Positions 26,548-38,425 of a stretch of 64,000 nt of DNA are shown piece by piece. The notes under the pieces were generated by a model. It saw nothing but the letters and a program-made list of their open reading frames with translations. It had not been told where the DNA came from and did not search any database. The translations under genes and the position numbers were made by a program. The stretch lies in NCBI RefSeq assembly GCF_048771995.1, contig NC_133024.1, positions 113,658,501-113,722,500 of the forward strand, in the 5' to 3' direction. This DNA is from Taeniopygia guttata (taxonomy: Eukaryota; Chordata; Aves; Passeriformes; Estrildidae). Position 1 is the stretch's first letter; each line of letters opens with the position of its first letter.

Positions 26548-27135
26548 ATTCCAGAATGGTTTGGGTTGGAAGGGGCCTTAAAGATCATCTCACTTCAACC
26601 CCCTGCTGATGCCTTGTGCAGGCTGAGCTGGAGCAGAACTGGGCAGAGCTACAGAATAAAGCAGGGATTTATTAAAGGATCTCCTCCGTGGATCCACCTT
26701 GGGCAGCACCAGAGCCCAGCCAGGGCTGCACCCAAATGACCCAAAATGGCCCCAAAATGCACGAGCGCTCCCGGGGGCTCTCCCTGGGATCAGTTCTGCT
26801 CCATTGGCACCTTGGAGTTCATTGTCCCATTCCAGCTTTAGCCCAGGCAGTCCCACCCTGCTTGTTTTTCTCTCTCCAGCCCACGCTGTTTGTGCTCCTG
26901 GGCTGAGATTTGGATCATTTGTCCTTGGTGCCCAGCTGGAGCAGGAATTGTTTTGTCTCCCTGCTCTGTGCACAGAGCTCACCATCCCATAATGTGAAAC
27001 CCAGACCCACACACTAAAGCAGCACAGAATTTGAGAAAAAGAAAAGCCACAGGCAGAGATGCCACTCATTAGACCAAATTGCTTCAAGCCCTGTCCAGCC
27101 TGGCCTTGGACACCTCCAGGGATCCAGGGGTACCC
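26548..27135 (-). mobile_element. CR1 LINE 3' end split by solo LTR copy 2
   Basis: Left part attccagaatggtttgggtt to caaccccctgc; right part resumes at gatgccactcattagacca and ends near ctccagggatccagggg. The LTR at 26607-27055 separates them. Confidence 0.8.
26607..27055 (-). mobile_element. Solo LTR, same family, copy 2 (inserted in a CR1)
   Basis: Reverse-oriented copy sitting inside a minus-strand CR1 3' end (26548-26606 and 27056-27135). Near-identical to copy 1 over the central part. A clean target duplication is not obvious. Confidence 0.6.
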
Positions 27136-27454
27136 ATGAGTGTCACCAAAGTTAAGGCAAACACCTAAAGGAGAAGATCTCTGGGTCATGTTTGATCCCA
27201 TCCCTTCCATCAGACGGGTTCTGGGGGAGCTGCTCTGCTCACACCAACACCAGCCAGTCCAGAATTCTTCTCAGAGGTGGCAGAGGACAATGGGGATGTT
27301 TGGCCAGTCTGAGGCTGCCAAGCCTCTTCTGAGAATTTGTTTAGAGCAGCCATGCCAGCTGAGCTCCTGGGTTTGCCAAACCTGGGTGCCAGAGGTGCCA
27401 CCAATTCCATCTATTCAGGAGTGGTGCAGTTTGTGAAGCTCACACAGCCGTGTG

Positions 27455-27652
27455 TAAATCCAGCAGCAATTTCCCCATGGAAAGGGGGCTCAGGCCCTGG
27501 CAGGGGCTGCCCAGGGAGCTTTGGAGTGCCCATCCCTGCAGGTGTCCCCTGGAGGTGGCACTGAGTGCTCTGGGCTGGGGACAAGGTGGGCACTGGGAAC
27601 CGCTTGGACTCCATAATCCTATTTTTTTTTCCCAACCTTAATGATTCTGGGA
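27455..27652 (+). mobile_element. CR1 LINE 3' end
   Basis: ctgcccagggagctttggag, cctggaggtggcactgagtg, then a T-run near the end and aatgattctggga. Confidence 0.8.
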
Positions 27653-29420
27653 CATTGGCAACCAGACTCAGCCTTTGTGGGGCAATCTTATGGCATCTGG
27701 GATAAAAACCAACAGAAAAAAAACAGACACAATGTCCATGTTTAGCCTTCATGACCTTCAAGGCTCAGCTAAGCACCGAATGACTGCGAAATGATGTGAC
27801 AATTTATGAAACTTCTGAATTCCCTCACCCTGCCAGTTCATGCCAGCTTTATTTTTATGAGCACAAGGGCTGAAAAGCCAATTTTTCCATCCTGAATCTC
27901 GTTCTGCCCGATGCCTGTGCTGCACAGGAACAGCCATGTCTGGGATAAATCCTTGGGCTGGATCCATGGGCTCCATCCCAGCTGCCTCAGCCCTGGGAGC
28001 CACGGCTCCAGAGGGAACTCCAAACAAACAGCAGAATCTGATGTCACTAATCTGGGTCTTTACCCAGGATTAAATAACAGATGCATGTTTTACTGCTGTC
28101 TCTTTCATTGATTCTCATTTTACTGCTTTTTTCTGCCTGTATCAGTCTTATCCTTTTGTTCCTGCTCTTTCTCCAGACCTCTGAGCTGTTCCTCTCGTGC
28201 AGACCGTGGATGCTGTGCCCCTTCCCTGGGCTGCAGGTGGCTCTGCCAAGGAATTCTGCCCCAGTAATTTTAGTATTTCTCTGTGTGTTCTTCCCAGCTC
28301 CAGTTTTACCTTCAGCACCCTCAAATTCTGCGCCAATTCCCTTAGAAATGCCAGAAATCCCTTTCAGCCTCCACACTGGCAATGCAAAGTGATGTGATGT
28401 CCTTCTTACCATCTGCTGGACCTCAGCTAAGCCAATCCCTTAAGTATGGACTCATTTTACTTTTTAAATTAATTTTATTTGATTAATCTCTCACAGCTTG
28501 ATTAATTAATGTTGAAGGATCAGAGCTTTGGGGCGTGCTCAGGTTCACCAAACAGGTGAGTGAGGTTCTACACCCTGGCGTTGTAAATTCTGCTGTTTCA
28601 ACTTCCCAGGCCCTCTCACAAATATTTTCAGGGAAAATAAAAAGAAAAAAACCCAAAAAACCAAACAATTGTCTGGTAAGAAGAGCTCCCTGCTTGGATG
28701 TGGGCGAGGGTGGGCAGATCTGAGGGGAAGCAAGGCCTGCCTGGCTCACAGCAAAATTCTTCTCTTCATTCCCAGCCCTCTTTGCTTTTTGAAAGAGGAG
28801 ATTAGGAAATGAAGAGACTTTTGAAAGGCACATTGTAACCCAGCCTGATCCTACACCTACTCCCACCCCCTCTCCACGGATCAGGGCAGTGCAGCTGCTG
28901 CTCTCTCTGCCAGATGTGCAGCAGGAGCCCCAACCCCTCCTCACATCCCTCCAGCACCTTCCCCGGGTGGAAACATCCATGGATTTAGAACTGGACTAGC
29001 ACCACATCATTATTTTCCCAAATTTCCTCCTGGAAAAGGAAGATTTTGGGGGTTTTCTTGGCTGTGGGTGCTGCCCTTCATTTCATGGTTTATTCCTGCT
29101 TGGGACCAGTCCCACATCATCTCTGCTGGAATTTAAAATTCTCTCTCTTTGAAATGCTCCTCAAAAGATACCAAATGTTTTGTTTCCATCATGAAACAAT
29201 GCAGCTTTTTGTGGTGTGTTATTTGGGGTTTTTCTTTAGAAGAGGAAACTGGAAGTTTCATCTTCACCCTGAATTTTTGTAAAAGTCACTAGAACTGGAA
29301 AAACTGGAAAGGCAACAAAGAAAACAGGATCAGGTCCACATTATGGTTCCATTTAATTTTACTTCCCGAATTTTAGAGTTTTGTCCCCTCAGTCCCACAG
29401 ATGACCAGTGGCTGAGGAAA

Positions 29421-29519
29421 GTACATTTAGGGAGAGTTTTATGTCACATAAAGGTACATTTAGGGAGAGTTTTATGTCACATAAAGGTACATTTAGGGAG
29501 AGTTTTATGTCACATATGG
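29421..29519. repeat. 33-bp tandem repeat, three copies
   Basis: Unit gtacatttagggagagtttt followed by atgtcacataaag; starts at 29421, 29454 and 29487, virtually identical. Confidence 0.92.
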
Positions 29520-30454
29520 CATTCATTGCCTGCCCCCTCAAGGGCTGCCACCTGCTTTTTGGGGTGGCTGGGTGGATCATTTGTCACATCTTGAACTCAG
29601 TCTCTCAGTCCTCCCATGAAATCTTTGGTGTGGAAAAAAAAAAGAGTGAAAGAGCAAAATGATCTGACTGTGGTTATAAAATGATTGATGTGGTCAGAGG
29701 AAGGGATATTCACATTTAGCTTTTTGGTTGGCATGTGAACAAAAGTTCTTGCAGCTTATATTTTTGCTGAAGGAAGCCAAGGTTATTAGTTTTGAATGAT
29801 AATAAACATCACCATGGGATGACAGAGAGGAGGATATTATAACTTATTATATCTACATTTATGAAGTATATTCTGCATGCAATGGGACTATTTAGTTCTG
29901 CCCTTTATTTATAATATTAAAATACACACCAAAACCCCTCATTTTTTTCAGAAAGTGATTGGACTTGGTTTACAGGAATGAAATAATAATAACAATAATA
30001 AAACAATTAATTGGTTTACTGAATCCTGGAGGGGTTTGTTTGACTGTGAGACTCTGCTGGAGGAGTCAACACCCCCCAGAAAATGGCTTTTTTCTTGTAC
30101 TTGACTCTGTGGCTTTGGAAGAGTTATCAGTACCTGACCGGATAATCTTAATTTGGATCTGTCTGCAAACATACAAACACAATGGAATCCTGTGAATGAA
30201 CATGATAAATCAACATTTATTTCCTTTAGAGCCCATCCCTCATCTGGTCTGGAGTACTGGGTGGTAATCAGGGAAAGGAATCGTTCCCAAGGCTCCTGGG
30301 AGGTTTGGGCAGATCAGAGATGCCAGATTCCATTTCCAGGGGGTACCAAACAGGACAAAAAATTCAGTGGCTGATGAGAGAAGGTGATGAAATGCTCAGT
30401 GCTATTAAAACCAGGTGATTTGTTCTGTGGAAAATGGATTTATAGAAAATTCTT

Positions 30455-30850
30455 AAAGTTCAATAGAAGGCTCACCCAGTGTGTAAACTTTGAGATAAGA
30501 AATGCTGACTTAGAAATGCCATGGAATAGAGCATTGTTGAGAGAGAAATGGAACTAGAAATAAGTTTTAAAGGATGGCTTTGTAAATGAGATTAGATATT
30601 TTAGAGAAGCAGGACTATGAAAGATGCATTGCAGTGGGACCCATGAGGGGTAATTTTAGATAATTGGCTTTAAGGCATTTACAGCATGGTGTGGCTAAAG
30701 CTGATAGGCCAAGAAACACTTACAGTGCATTGTAATTAGGAAATAGTTGGCTTCTGATTGCAATTCTGTATTGTCTCACCCTTCTCATAAGACTAAAAAC
30801 AAAATAAAAGTTGTTAAAAAGCTTCTCAGTTGCCCCATCTCTAAGTCAAA
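30455..30850 (+). mobile_element. LTR-like remnant
   Basis: AT-rich block of about 400 bp ending with acaaaataaaagttgtt and a short tail. The text resembles a passerine ERV LTR I associate with phrases such as taattaggaaatagttggc. No retroviral genes are attached. Confidence 0.45.
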
Positions 30851-30999
30851 AAAAGACATAATCCAACAGGTTCCACTGACCAAACACTGGGTGATACTTT
30901 TTGATAATTTTGACTTTTTTTTCCTCCATGAAAATAACTCCAGCTGAGTGTAAATTCATGGGTGCTCAAATCCCTGATGCTTTACAGTGAGACCACAGA

Positions 31000-31075
31000 G
31001 CCATTGCTCTAAACGTCACGTAGCATTTTTTTATAAGAGCATTGCTCTGAACCTCATGTAGCATTTCTTTATAAG
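31000..31075. repeat. Tandem duplication of about 40 bp
   Basis: cattgctctaaacgtcacgt and cattgctctgaacctcatgt each followed by agcattt(c/t)tttataag. Confidence 0.75.
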
Positions 31076-31649
31076 ATGATGCACAGGGAAAAGACAAGAG
31101 TTTATATCAATATTTAAACAAAGCTTTACCCAAAAAAAATAGACGTGAGGCGCAAAATAGAATTTTTTTGTGTGGCGGGACCGTTTTCCTTCCCAAATAA
31201 GAGAGGCCAAAGCAAGTTCAGAAAGTCTGGAAACAAGCATATCCACTTGTGGAACATGATCTGTGCAGCCAGGGCCAGGCTCTGCGTAGGCTGGGCTTTT
31301 ATCAGCCCCCCAGATTAGAGGGGAAGGGGGGCACCAACATCTGCACAAAGCCTTGTGGGGCTGCAGTGACACAGAACTGCGGGGGACTCATGCCCTGGAG
31401 GATTCCTGTCGGCTGGCAAATAATTGCAGAGAGCCCCAAGAGGGGATCAGTCAGGGTATTTGTTACCCTGGGTGCCAGGGGGTGATGGAGCTGGGGGAGC
31501 CCCGGGGTCAGGAGCTCTGCTCTGGGCTCCCATAAATCATCCACACACCTCAGCGGAGGGAAAGGAGGGGCACAGGTTCCAGCAGCTTGGGAGCAGAGGT
31601 TGGAGCTCTGTGCCCACATTCTGTGGGTGCAGTTTGCTGGCAGCCCACT

Positions 31650-32445
31650 GTGTCTGAGTTATTGTCATTCACAGCCCTCCATTCATATTGCAATTATTAG
31701 CTATTATATAGATATATATTATATATTATTGTATCTGAATTTTTGTAATACACAGCCCTCCATTTATTCTATTCTATTCTATTCTATTCTATTCTATTCT
31801 ATTCTATTCTATTCTATTCTATTCTATTCTATTCTATTCTATTCTATTCTATTCTATTCTATTCTATTCTATTCTTGTGACTGAGTCATTGTAATTCACA
31901 GCTGTCCATTCATATTGTAATTATTATATATATAATAATTATATATTGCAATATGTATATTATATATATTATTGTGTCTGAGTCATTGTCATTCAAAGCC
32001 CTCCATTCATATTGTAATTATTATCTATTATATATAATATATATTATTGTATCTGAGTCACTGTAATTCACAGCCCTCCATTCATATTGCAATTATTATC
32101 TATTATATATATATAATATATTATTGTATCTGAATTTTTGTAATTCACAACCGTCCATTCATATTGTAATTATTATATACATAATAATTATACATTGCAA
32201 TATGTATATTATATCTATATTATTGTATCTGAATTATTGTAATTCATAGCCATCTGTCAATATTGCAATTATTACGTAATATATATATTACATTATATAG
32301 ATGATTGTATCTGAGTTATTGTAATTCATAGCCATTCTATCCATATTGCAGTTATGATATATTATATATATAATAATATAGTGAAATTATATATATATAT
32401 ATTATATAATTGTATCTGAGTTATTGTAATTCATAGCCTCTATTG
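31650..32445. repeat. AT-rich minisatellite, about nine units of 75-100 bp
   Basis: Each unit contains a variant of gagttattgtaattcacagc then ctccattcatattgcaatta, followed by a TA-rich spacer of variable length. A TATTC microsatellite has expanded inside one unit. Confidence 0.88.
31764..31875. repeat. (TATTC)n pentanucleotide microsatellite, about 22 copies
   Basis: Perfect ATTCT repeats nested within the AT-rich minisatellite. Confidence 0.95.
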
Positions 32446-32615
32446 TAATTCAGAGACCTCTGTGCTTGCCCAGCTCCACCAGCGTTTCCCTCCAAATTAT
32501 TCTGGGTGATTTTGCCCACTCAGTTTTTAACTGGCACAAGCCTTGGAGTGTCCGACATTTCCCGTGGCAGATTTCTGCTCACTCTGCTCCACTGCACAGA
32601 AATACACCCCGAGAG

Positions 32616-32822
32616 CCAAACCAAACCAAATGAAACGAAACCAAACCAAACCAAACCAAACCAAACCCAACCCAACCCAACCCAACCAAACCAAACCAAA
32701 CCAAACCAAACCAAACCAAACCAAACCTAACCCAACCAAACCAAACCCAACCAAACCAAACCAAACCAAACCAAACCAAACCAAACCAAACCAAACCAAA
32801 CCAAACCAAACCAAACCAAACC
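32616..32822. repeat. (AAACC)n pentanucleotide microsatellite, about 41 units
   Basis: Mostly AAACC with interspersed AACCC variants in the middle; the other strand is (GGTTT)n. Confidence 0.95.
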
Positions 32823-33481
32823 CTCCTGCTCCTTCTCCCAGCTGCGTTTCCTTGCACCAACCCCAAAAAATGGCCTGGTTCATGTTCATGCTCTGCCAGT
32901 ATCTGTTGGGAGCAACCCTGCCTTGTTTATTATCCATTCCTCACCTGGGCTCACTCCTGCTCCCCGCTCTCGTGTTATTTATGTCATTTAATAGTGCTTA
33001 AAATGGTTTCCAGCCCAATTTAATTCACCTTTGTTGCGAGGTTTTGTGAGTTTTGGGCTTTGCCTTTGCCCCTTCAGGCTCGTCTCAAAAGGGGATTGTG
33101 ATCCCCAAACTGGCTCGTTGCAAAATCTTGCTCAGTGCTATCCCGTGGTGCTTCCAGAAACTTCTTCCCAGCATTCCAACCATTGCTTTGCTAATGACCA
33201 AAAGGAAATTGGATGTGTTGCCAGTGGCATAACCTGCTGGGGGCCTGCATGCTCAGCTCTCCTCTCATTCCCAAACTGCTGGTGGCTTTCCAGGCAGCTC
33301 AGCCCCTCTCCTGACCCTCCTTCCCCAGGCTCAGCCCCGGGGGTGTCGCTGTCCCACATGGAGGGGCCAGAGCTCTCCCATGGAAAGATCTAAGGGAGAA
33401 AAAATGCGCCAGCACAAACCCTGAAACAGGATCTGGGCTGCCACGCTGCACACGAGGAGGGGGAAGGGGAAGGGCTGAAAC

Positions 33482-33910
33482 ATGGATGAAAAATTAAACT
33501 CTGTAATTTTAATAAAGATTTGTAGGGAACGGTGTGTTTATTGACAGTGCTGTGGACGCATGTCGGGACTTATTGCCTTTTGATGGATATGTGTACCTTT
33601 GAAAACTTTCTGTCTTTTTTATTACCCTTACTGATTTTTATATGTATAGAATTTTACAATAGGTTAATGTATATTTATTTTGCTGATTTTACATTACACT
33701 TATAGCTAGTTACACTTGTACTTAGTTTTTGTTAGAAAGTACAGAAAGAACTCTTGGGTTACTCTGCCTTGTCTGTTTTAAGGTCTGAGGAGTCTGTCTT
33801 ATCTCATATTTTTTAGTGTGGAAATCTGCAGTCTTTCTCTGTTTTGTTAGGCCTGCAGTTACCAGACTAAACAGCATATTTAGCAAGCTTAAAGTGGCAC
33901 ATTTTACCAA
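33482..33910 (-). mobile_element. LTR-like remnant, reverse orientation
   Basis: On the minus strand gtcaataaacacaccg is followed by a short U5-like tail ending near 33482. The block is AT-rich, distinct in texture from its flanks, and ends before a unique stretch. Low-certainty family call. Confidence 0.4.
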
Positions 33911-34204
33911 AATCTAAATGGATTTCTACCTTGTTAAATTTTCACTTTGTCTCAGGGCAAGGCCATGTGCTGGATCCAGGCTGAGCTGCAGGAGTCAGTG
34001 GATGTCTCCCCATCATCTCCGCGCTCAGGGACTCAGGACACCCTTCCCCTCTCACTTCTGCCCCCATCTCGGCCCCATAAACTTTCATCCCACAGCTGCC
34101 TGGGCATTCACAGCCCTCTCACATCTTTTATTTTATTTCTCTGCCTTTTTTTTGGTTCCCATGGTTCTCCCAGGCTGAATTGCAGGCAATGTCTGAGCAG
34201 CTCA

Positions 34205-34470
34205 TTCTAAACGCAGAATCCCTGAGGCTGGAAAAGCTCTCCCAGCCCAAGGAGTCCCAGCTGGGCCCCATGCCCACCTTGTCCCCAGCCCAGAGCACTC
34301 AGTGCCACCTCCAGGGGACACCTGCAGGGATGGGCACTCCAAACCTCCCTGGGCAGCTATTTCCAAGGCCTGAGCACCCTTTCCATGGAGAAATTTTTTC
34401 CTGACATCCAACCTGAGCCTCCACTGGCACAGCTTGAGGCCTTTCCTTCTCATCCTGTCCCTGTTAGAAA
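34205..34470 (-). mobile_element. CR1 LINE 3' end
   Basis: cagaatccctgaggctggaa followed by the long block shared with 12938, 15085 and 56216 (reverse). Confidence 0.87.
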
Positions 34471-35184
34471 AGGGTGACTCCCAAGTGAGAAAGCAAAATT
34501 GGCTCACTTTCTAAAGAAAAATCAACAAACACAACCCACACGGGAAAAGAAAAGCTGATTTTTGATTTAATATTTGTCTGGCTCAGCCTACAAGGAACAT
34601 CCAAGGCACCACTCACCTGATCCCACTGAATGTTCCTCAGCTGAGCTGTAAAGTGAGACATTTCCACCTGGCTGCTGATGTTCCTGGAGATAAACGTGTT
34701 GAGTTCCTGCTGCTTTCCCCACTTGGCACGAGGAGGGGAAGGCTGTGCCCAGCAGTGAAAGCGTTACTGAGCACCAGGGGCAGCTGGAACTGCTGAGGGA
34801 GGCACATGGAAAACATGACGCCGAGCAAGCGGGGCTAATTAACACTGGCTGCTTAAATTAGAAAGCTTTTAATGGCTAATGTTTAAAAATAACACCTTAA
34901 TGACATCTAAAAATAGCTGCTGCTGAGCCCCAGAGTGGTTTGACCTCCATTAGATCGGGGGGTCCATTTCCCAAGACTGGTGGTGTAGATCACATTTTCC
35001 TTTGAGGTGCTGTTCTCCCCGGGATCAGCTGCAAAGCCTCGTGCCTGACCTCGGGAGCCTCTTTGCAAATGCACCCGAGTGAGCTGGGTCACTCCTCGGG
35101 ATGGTGGGCAAGGTGTGGATGTCCTGGCTGGGTGAGGAATTGGAGAGGATAATCTTGGGTGGTGCTCATCATGAGGGAGTGAAA

Positions 35185-35540
35185 CAAGGAAACTCAAGGG
35201 TGACCTTGTCACTCCCCACAGCTCCTGAAAGGTGCCTGTGCCCAGCTGGGGCTGGGCTCTTTCTCCAGGCAGCACTGACACAACCAGAGCTCACAGCCTC
35301 GAGCTGCACCAAGGGAAATACAGGTTGGATAGCAGGGAAAAGTTTTTACAGAAATGGTGATAAAGTTCTGGAGTGGCTGCCTGGGAGGTGGTGGAGTCAC
35401 CATCCCTGGTGTGTTTAACAGAGCCTGGATTTGGCACTGGGTACCAGGGCTGAGTTGAGGTGCTGGGGCTGGGTTGGACTCGATGGTCTTGAAGGTCTCT
35501 TCCAACCTGGTCACTCTGTGATTCTGTGGATTCTGTGAGT
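35185..35540 (+). mobile_element. CR1 LINE 3' end, subfamily with gctggggctgggttg
   Basis: Contains ttacagaaatggtgataaag and gagtggctgcctgggaggtg, terminus gtgattctgtggattctgtg. The same subfamily as 46742-47325 and 57947-58326. Confidence 0.87.
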
Positions 35541-36479
35541 GGGAAATTCCCAGGCCAGGCAAAAGCAGGGATGAGGAAGGTGGTGTTGAGATTAAGGACA
35601 CAGGAGATCCAAGCTCCGTTTCCAGCTCTGTTGCTGATGTCTTGTGAGATGTCTTGAGGTCTCTCATGGTCCTGCTGTGACCCAAAACCATGCCCATCTC
35701 CTTGATCCTGGATATTCCCAAGATAATTTTCCTGAGATGTGTCACAGGCTTAGATCCAGATGCACCTCACAGAAAACAAATAATAATATAAAAAGGTAAA
35801 GGACTGCTTAACTTTCCTTAATATGGGAATCAAACCCAAATAACCTGCAAGGCAAACACACATGAGGACTTCCCGTGGCTGGGACAGAAATAAAATATCT
35901 CCAGTAGTGCTGGAGGTAATAATTTGTTCCTTTGTGCTGTGCTTGTCCCTAACTCCTGGCCTGTCATATCTGTGATATCTGGGAGGCATCTGCAGCCTGA
36001 CTTCCCCTGGAATGATGATTGCTGATATAAAACCTTCTGTGATTTTCTTGGAATCTGCAAATGAGGTAAATTCCTTCAGCAGCCACATAAACTCAGGTGT
36101 TTTCATTTATGTGTGACATGAAGAGCACCTGAAAGACCAGGAATTTGCAACAGGAGGAAAAACTTTCCGAAAACCAGGTGCACTAAAGAAAAGCTGCTCT
36201 TTGGTTTGCTCTTCCCTCCCAGGCAGCAAATCCAACATCCCGTTCCTGCCCATCCCATGGCACATTCCAAATAAGAGGAATGTGTAGAAGCAGAGTCCTC
36301 AGCCTGTGGTGTTGTCCTGCCCAGGCCACAAAATCCTTGTGCTTTTCCATTTTCCCCTTTCTTTTCACAACATCCAAGGGGTTGTTTTGGGGAGAGACAA
36401 ACCATGCTGCAAGATGGAGAGAGACAATTTCCAATGGATAGAGAGACAGGACCCAGGGAATGGCTCCCACTGCCAGAGT

Positions 36480-36700
36480 GTAGGGCTGGATGGGGGATTG
36501 GGAATTGGGAATTGTTCCCTGGCAGGGTGGGCAGGGGCTGGGATGGAATTCCCAGATTCCCCTGGATCCCTGGCAGTGCCCAAGGCCAGGTTGGACACTG
36601 GGGCTGGAGCAGCCTGGCACAGTGGAAGGTGTCCCTGCCATGGAACTGGCTGATCTTTAATGCCCCTTCCAACCCAAACCATTCCATCATTCCATGATTT
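36480..36700 (+). mobile_element. CR1 LINE 3' end
   Basis: gatccctggcagtgcccaag to ccaacccaaaccattccatc. Confidence 0.85.
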
Positions 36701-37688
36701 TGCTGTCAGGCAGCGATCACCGAATGCCACAACAACAGAGACCAAGCCTGGCACTGATGTCACCCCAAGCACTCCAGACTTGTTAGAGCCAAGTCTGAGC
36801 TAATGGCAACGTGGAGCAGCTTTCACTTTGCTCCCTCTGCATCCTTCTGCTGTCCTGATGGCATTGATGAGTTGATCCAGGAGGTTTTCCTCCCTTTTCC
36901 TGCTCGGGCCAGCTCCAGCAAACACTTCCACTTTCTCCTCCAAGCAGGAGTTCAGCACGTGCATGGGGCTTGGCAGAGCTGGAGCCTAAACTTGTTCCTG
37001 TTTCTGAGTTCCAAGCTGGATCGTGACGCAAGGGTTATTTTATATATTAAAATATCGTGGTTTTGCCCACACACATCATGCATGATGGATAACAGAGCTG
37101 GCAAGGCAGCCACTGGAAAAGGCCACTTAGTCTGGGATTTATACAGAAGGAAGAGTTGCCATTCCTTGTTTCCAGCTTGGATTTAGACATGACCAAACTG
37201 TGAAGGTGTTGTCCCCCAGAAGCTCCAGGATGTTCGCCTGATTCCACATTTCACCCACAACCTGAAATCACAACCTGAAACTCCCCAATCCTAATGAAAA
37301 TTATTCCCCTTTGAGTTACTTCATTGAAATGCAACCTCAAGAAATACTGGCCAGTCAGGAAAGCAACTTTAATCCAATATTTGTTATCCTCTTCCACAGG
37401 TTTTAAATCACTCTTTTTGCTTCCTACTTTGAGCATTATTGTTTTCCTAGTCCTGCTATGACCTTCTGGGAATGTTTTCATCGTGTAAAGCAACCTGCAG
37501 TTCCCTACTTTATAAATCTCCTCCATTCCAAGTGTTAACACTACCTAATTCTCTGCTTTAGAGAGGAAATCATGTTTGTTTTTTTTGAAGAGCCTGCTGG
37601 GAAGAGGAATATTTGCATTTCAAATATTTTTTTTTCCATTTCATAAATTGTCTTGAGTTCTCTTCCCAGCGGGCAGCACAAGGCTGTT

Positions 37689-37696
37689 TATATAAG
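37689..37696 (+). promoter_or_regulatory. TATA-like box about 290 bp upstream of the CLDN14 ATG
   Basis: TATATAAG sits in unique sequence with no repeat around it, with a possible transcription start 25-30 bp downstream near 37720. It could mark a proximal CLDN14 promoter alternative to a distal spliced leader. The motif alone is weak evidence. Confidence 0.35.
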
Positions 37697-37819
37697 AGAA
37701 GAGGGAAGCTTGCTTTCCCATTACTTCCACAAAAATATGATTAACAGCGATAACTATGCTAATTATTGCCCTGGCTGCACTTGAAATGCACCTCACTGGC
37801 TGGAGAGGCAATGCTTAAG

Positions 37820-37832
37820 GGTAATAATTAAC
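37820..37832 (+). promoter_or_regulatory. HNF1-like palindromic site upstream of the CLDN14 exon
   Basis: GGTAATAATTAAC matches the HNF1 consensus GTTAATNATTAAC at 12 of 13 positions. HNF1 factors are kidney and gut regulators, and claudin-14 is a kidney claudin, so the placement is sensible. Function is inferred only from the motif and its place 40 bp before the exon. Confidence 0.35.
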
Positions 37833-37860
37833 TCCTTTTTCCCTCAATTACCTTTATTAG

Positions 37861-37977
37861 GAGAGCAGGAGGTGTCGGGGCGAAACGGCCGCATCTCTTC
37901 CAAGAAAAGCTGGCGTTATCCAAGGGAAGCCAAGCGGAGGCGCCTCGTTGAGAGAACCGCGCGGGACAAACATTCCC
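37861..37977 (+). other. CLDN14: CLDN14 5' UTR part of coding exon, with upstream splice acceptor
   Basis: A pyrimidine-rich tract (ctcctttttccctcaatt) is followed by ttattag at 37854-37860, then purine-rich exon-like sequence running into the ATG. This fits the claudin-14 habit of a single coding exon preceded by spliced non-coding leader exons. The leader exons themselves were not identified. If the TATA-like box at 37689 is used instead, this stretch would simply be unspliced leader. Confidence 0.6.
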
Positions 37978-38425
37978 ATGGCGAGCTGGGCCTTGGAGCT
38001 GCTGGGCTTCTCCCTCAGCCTGCTGGGCTTAATTGGGACGTTAATTACCACCATCCTGCCGCACTGGTGGCGCTCGGCCCACGTGGGCGCCAACATCATC
38101 ACGGCCGCGGCCTACGTGAAGGGGCTGTGGATGGAGTGCGTGTGGCACAGCACCGGCGTCTACCAGTGCCAAGCGTACCGCTCGCAGCTGGCGCTGCCCG
38201 CCGAGCTCCGCGCCGCCCGGGCCATGATGGTCATCTCCTGCCTGCTGGCCGTGCTGGCGGCCGGCGTGGCCGTGGTGGGCATGAGGTGCACGCACTGCGC
38301 CGAGGGCAGCCCCGCCAAGGCCTCCATCGCCGGCTCCGGCGGCGTCGGCTTCGTGGCGGCCGGGCTGCTCTGCCTGGCGCCGGTGGCGTGGAGCACCAAC
38401 GACGTCGTGGTGGATTTCTACAACC
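37870..38425. other. CpG-rich island over the CLDN14 coding exon
   Basis: CpG is frequent here (runs such as gcgctgcccgccgagctccgcgcc) against an AT-rich, CpG-poor background on both sides. The richness is mainly in the coding frame, ends before the exon does, and explains the long shadow ORFs on the other frames. Confidence 0.7.

Larger units (their letters stand above)
27655..31640. other. Mostly unique non-coding sequence
   Basis: Contains the 33-bp repeat, one LTR-like remnant and a small duplication. No coding exon recognised. Confidence 0.55.
32825..37600. other. Non-coding sequence immediately upstream of CLDN14
   Basis: Holds one LTR-like remnant and three CR1 copies. 34820-34920 is unique and rich in TAAT cores. 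Any CLDN14 leader exon here is not identifiable by sequence alone. Confidence 0.55.

Noticed and set aside
32506-33001. KPNQT / WFGLV repeat ORFs
   Set aside because: Translation of the AAACC microsatellite.
1-37600. SIM2 exons, expected beyond CLDN14 in human order
   Set aside because: No bHLH or PAS-like peptide appears in any frame; SIM2 must lie outside the window.
37948-37977. Ten extra residues upstream of the claudin Met
   Set aside because: That frame begins at TTG, not ATG; the first ATG at 37978 matches the family N-terminus.
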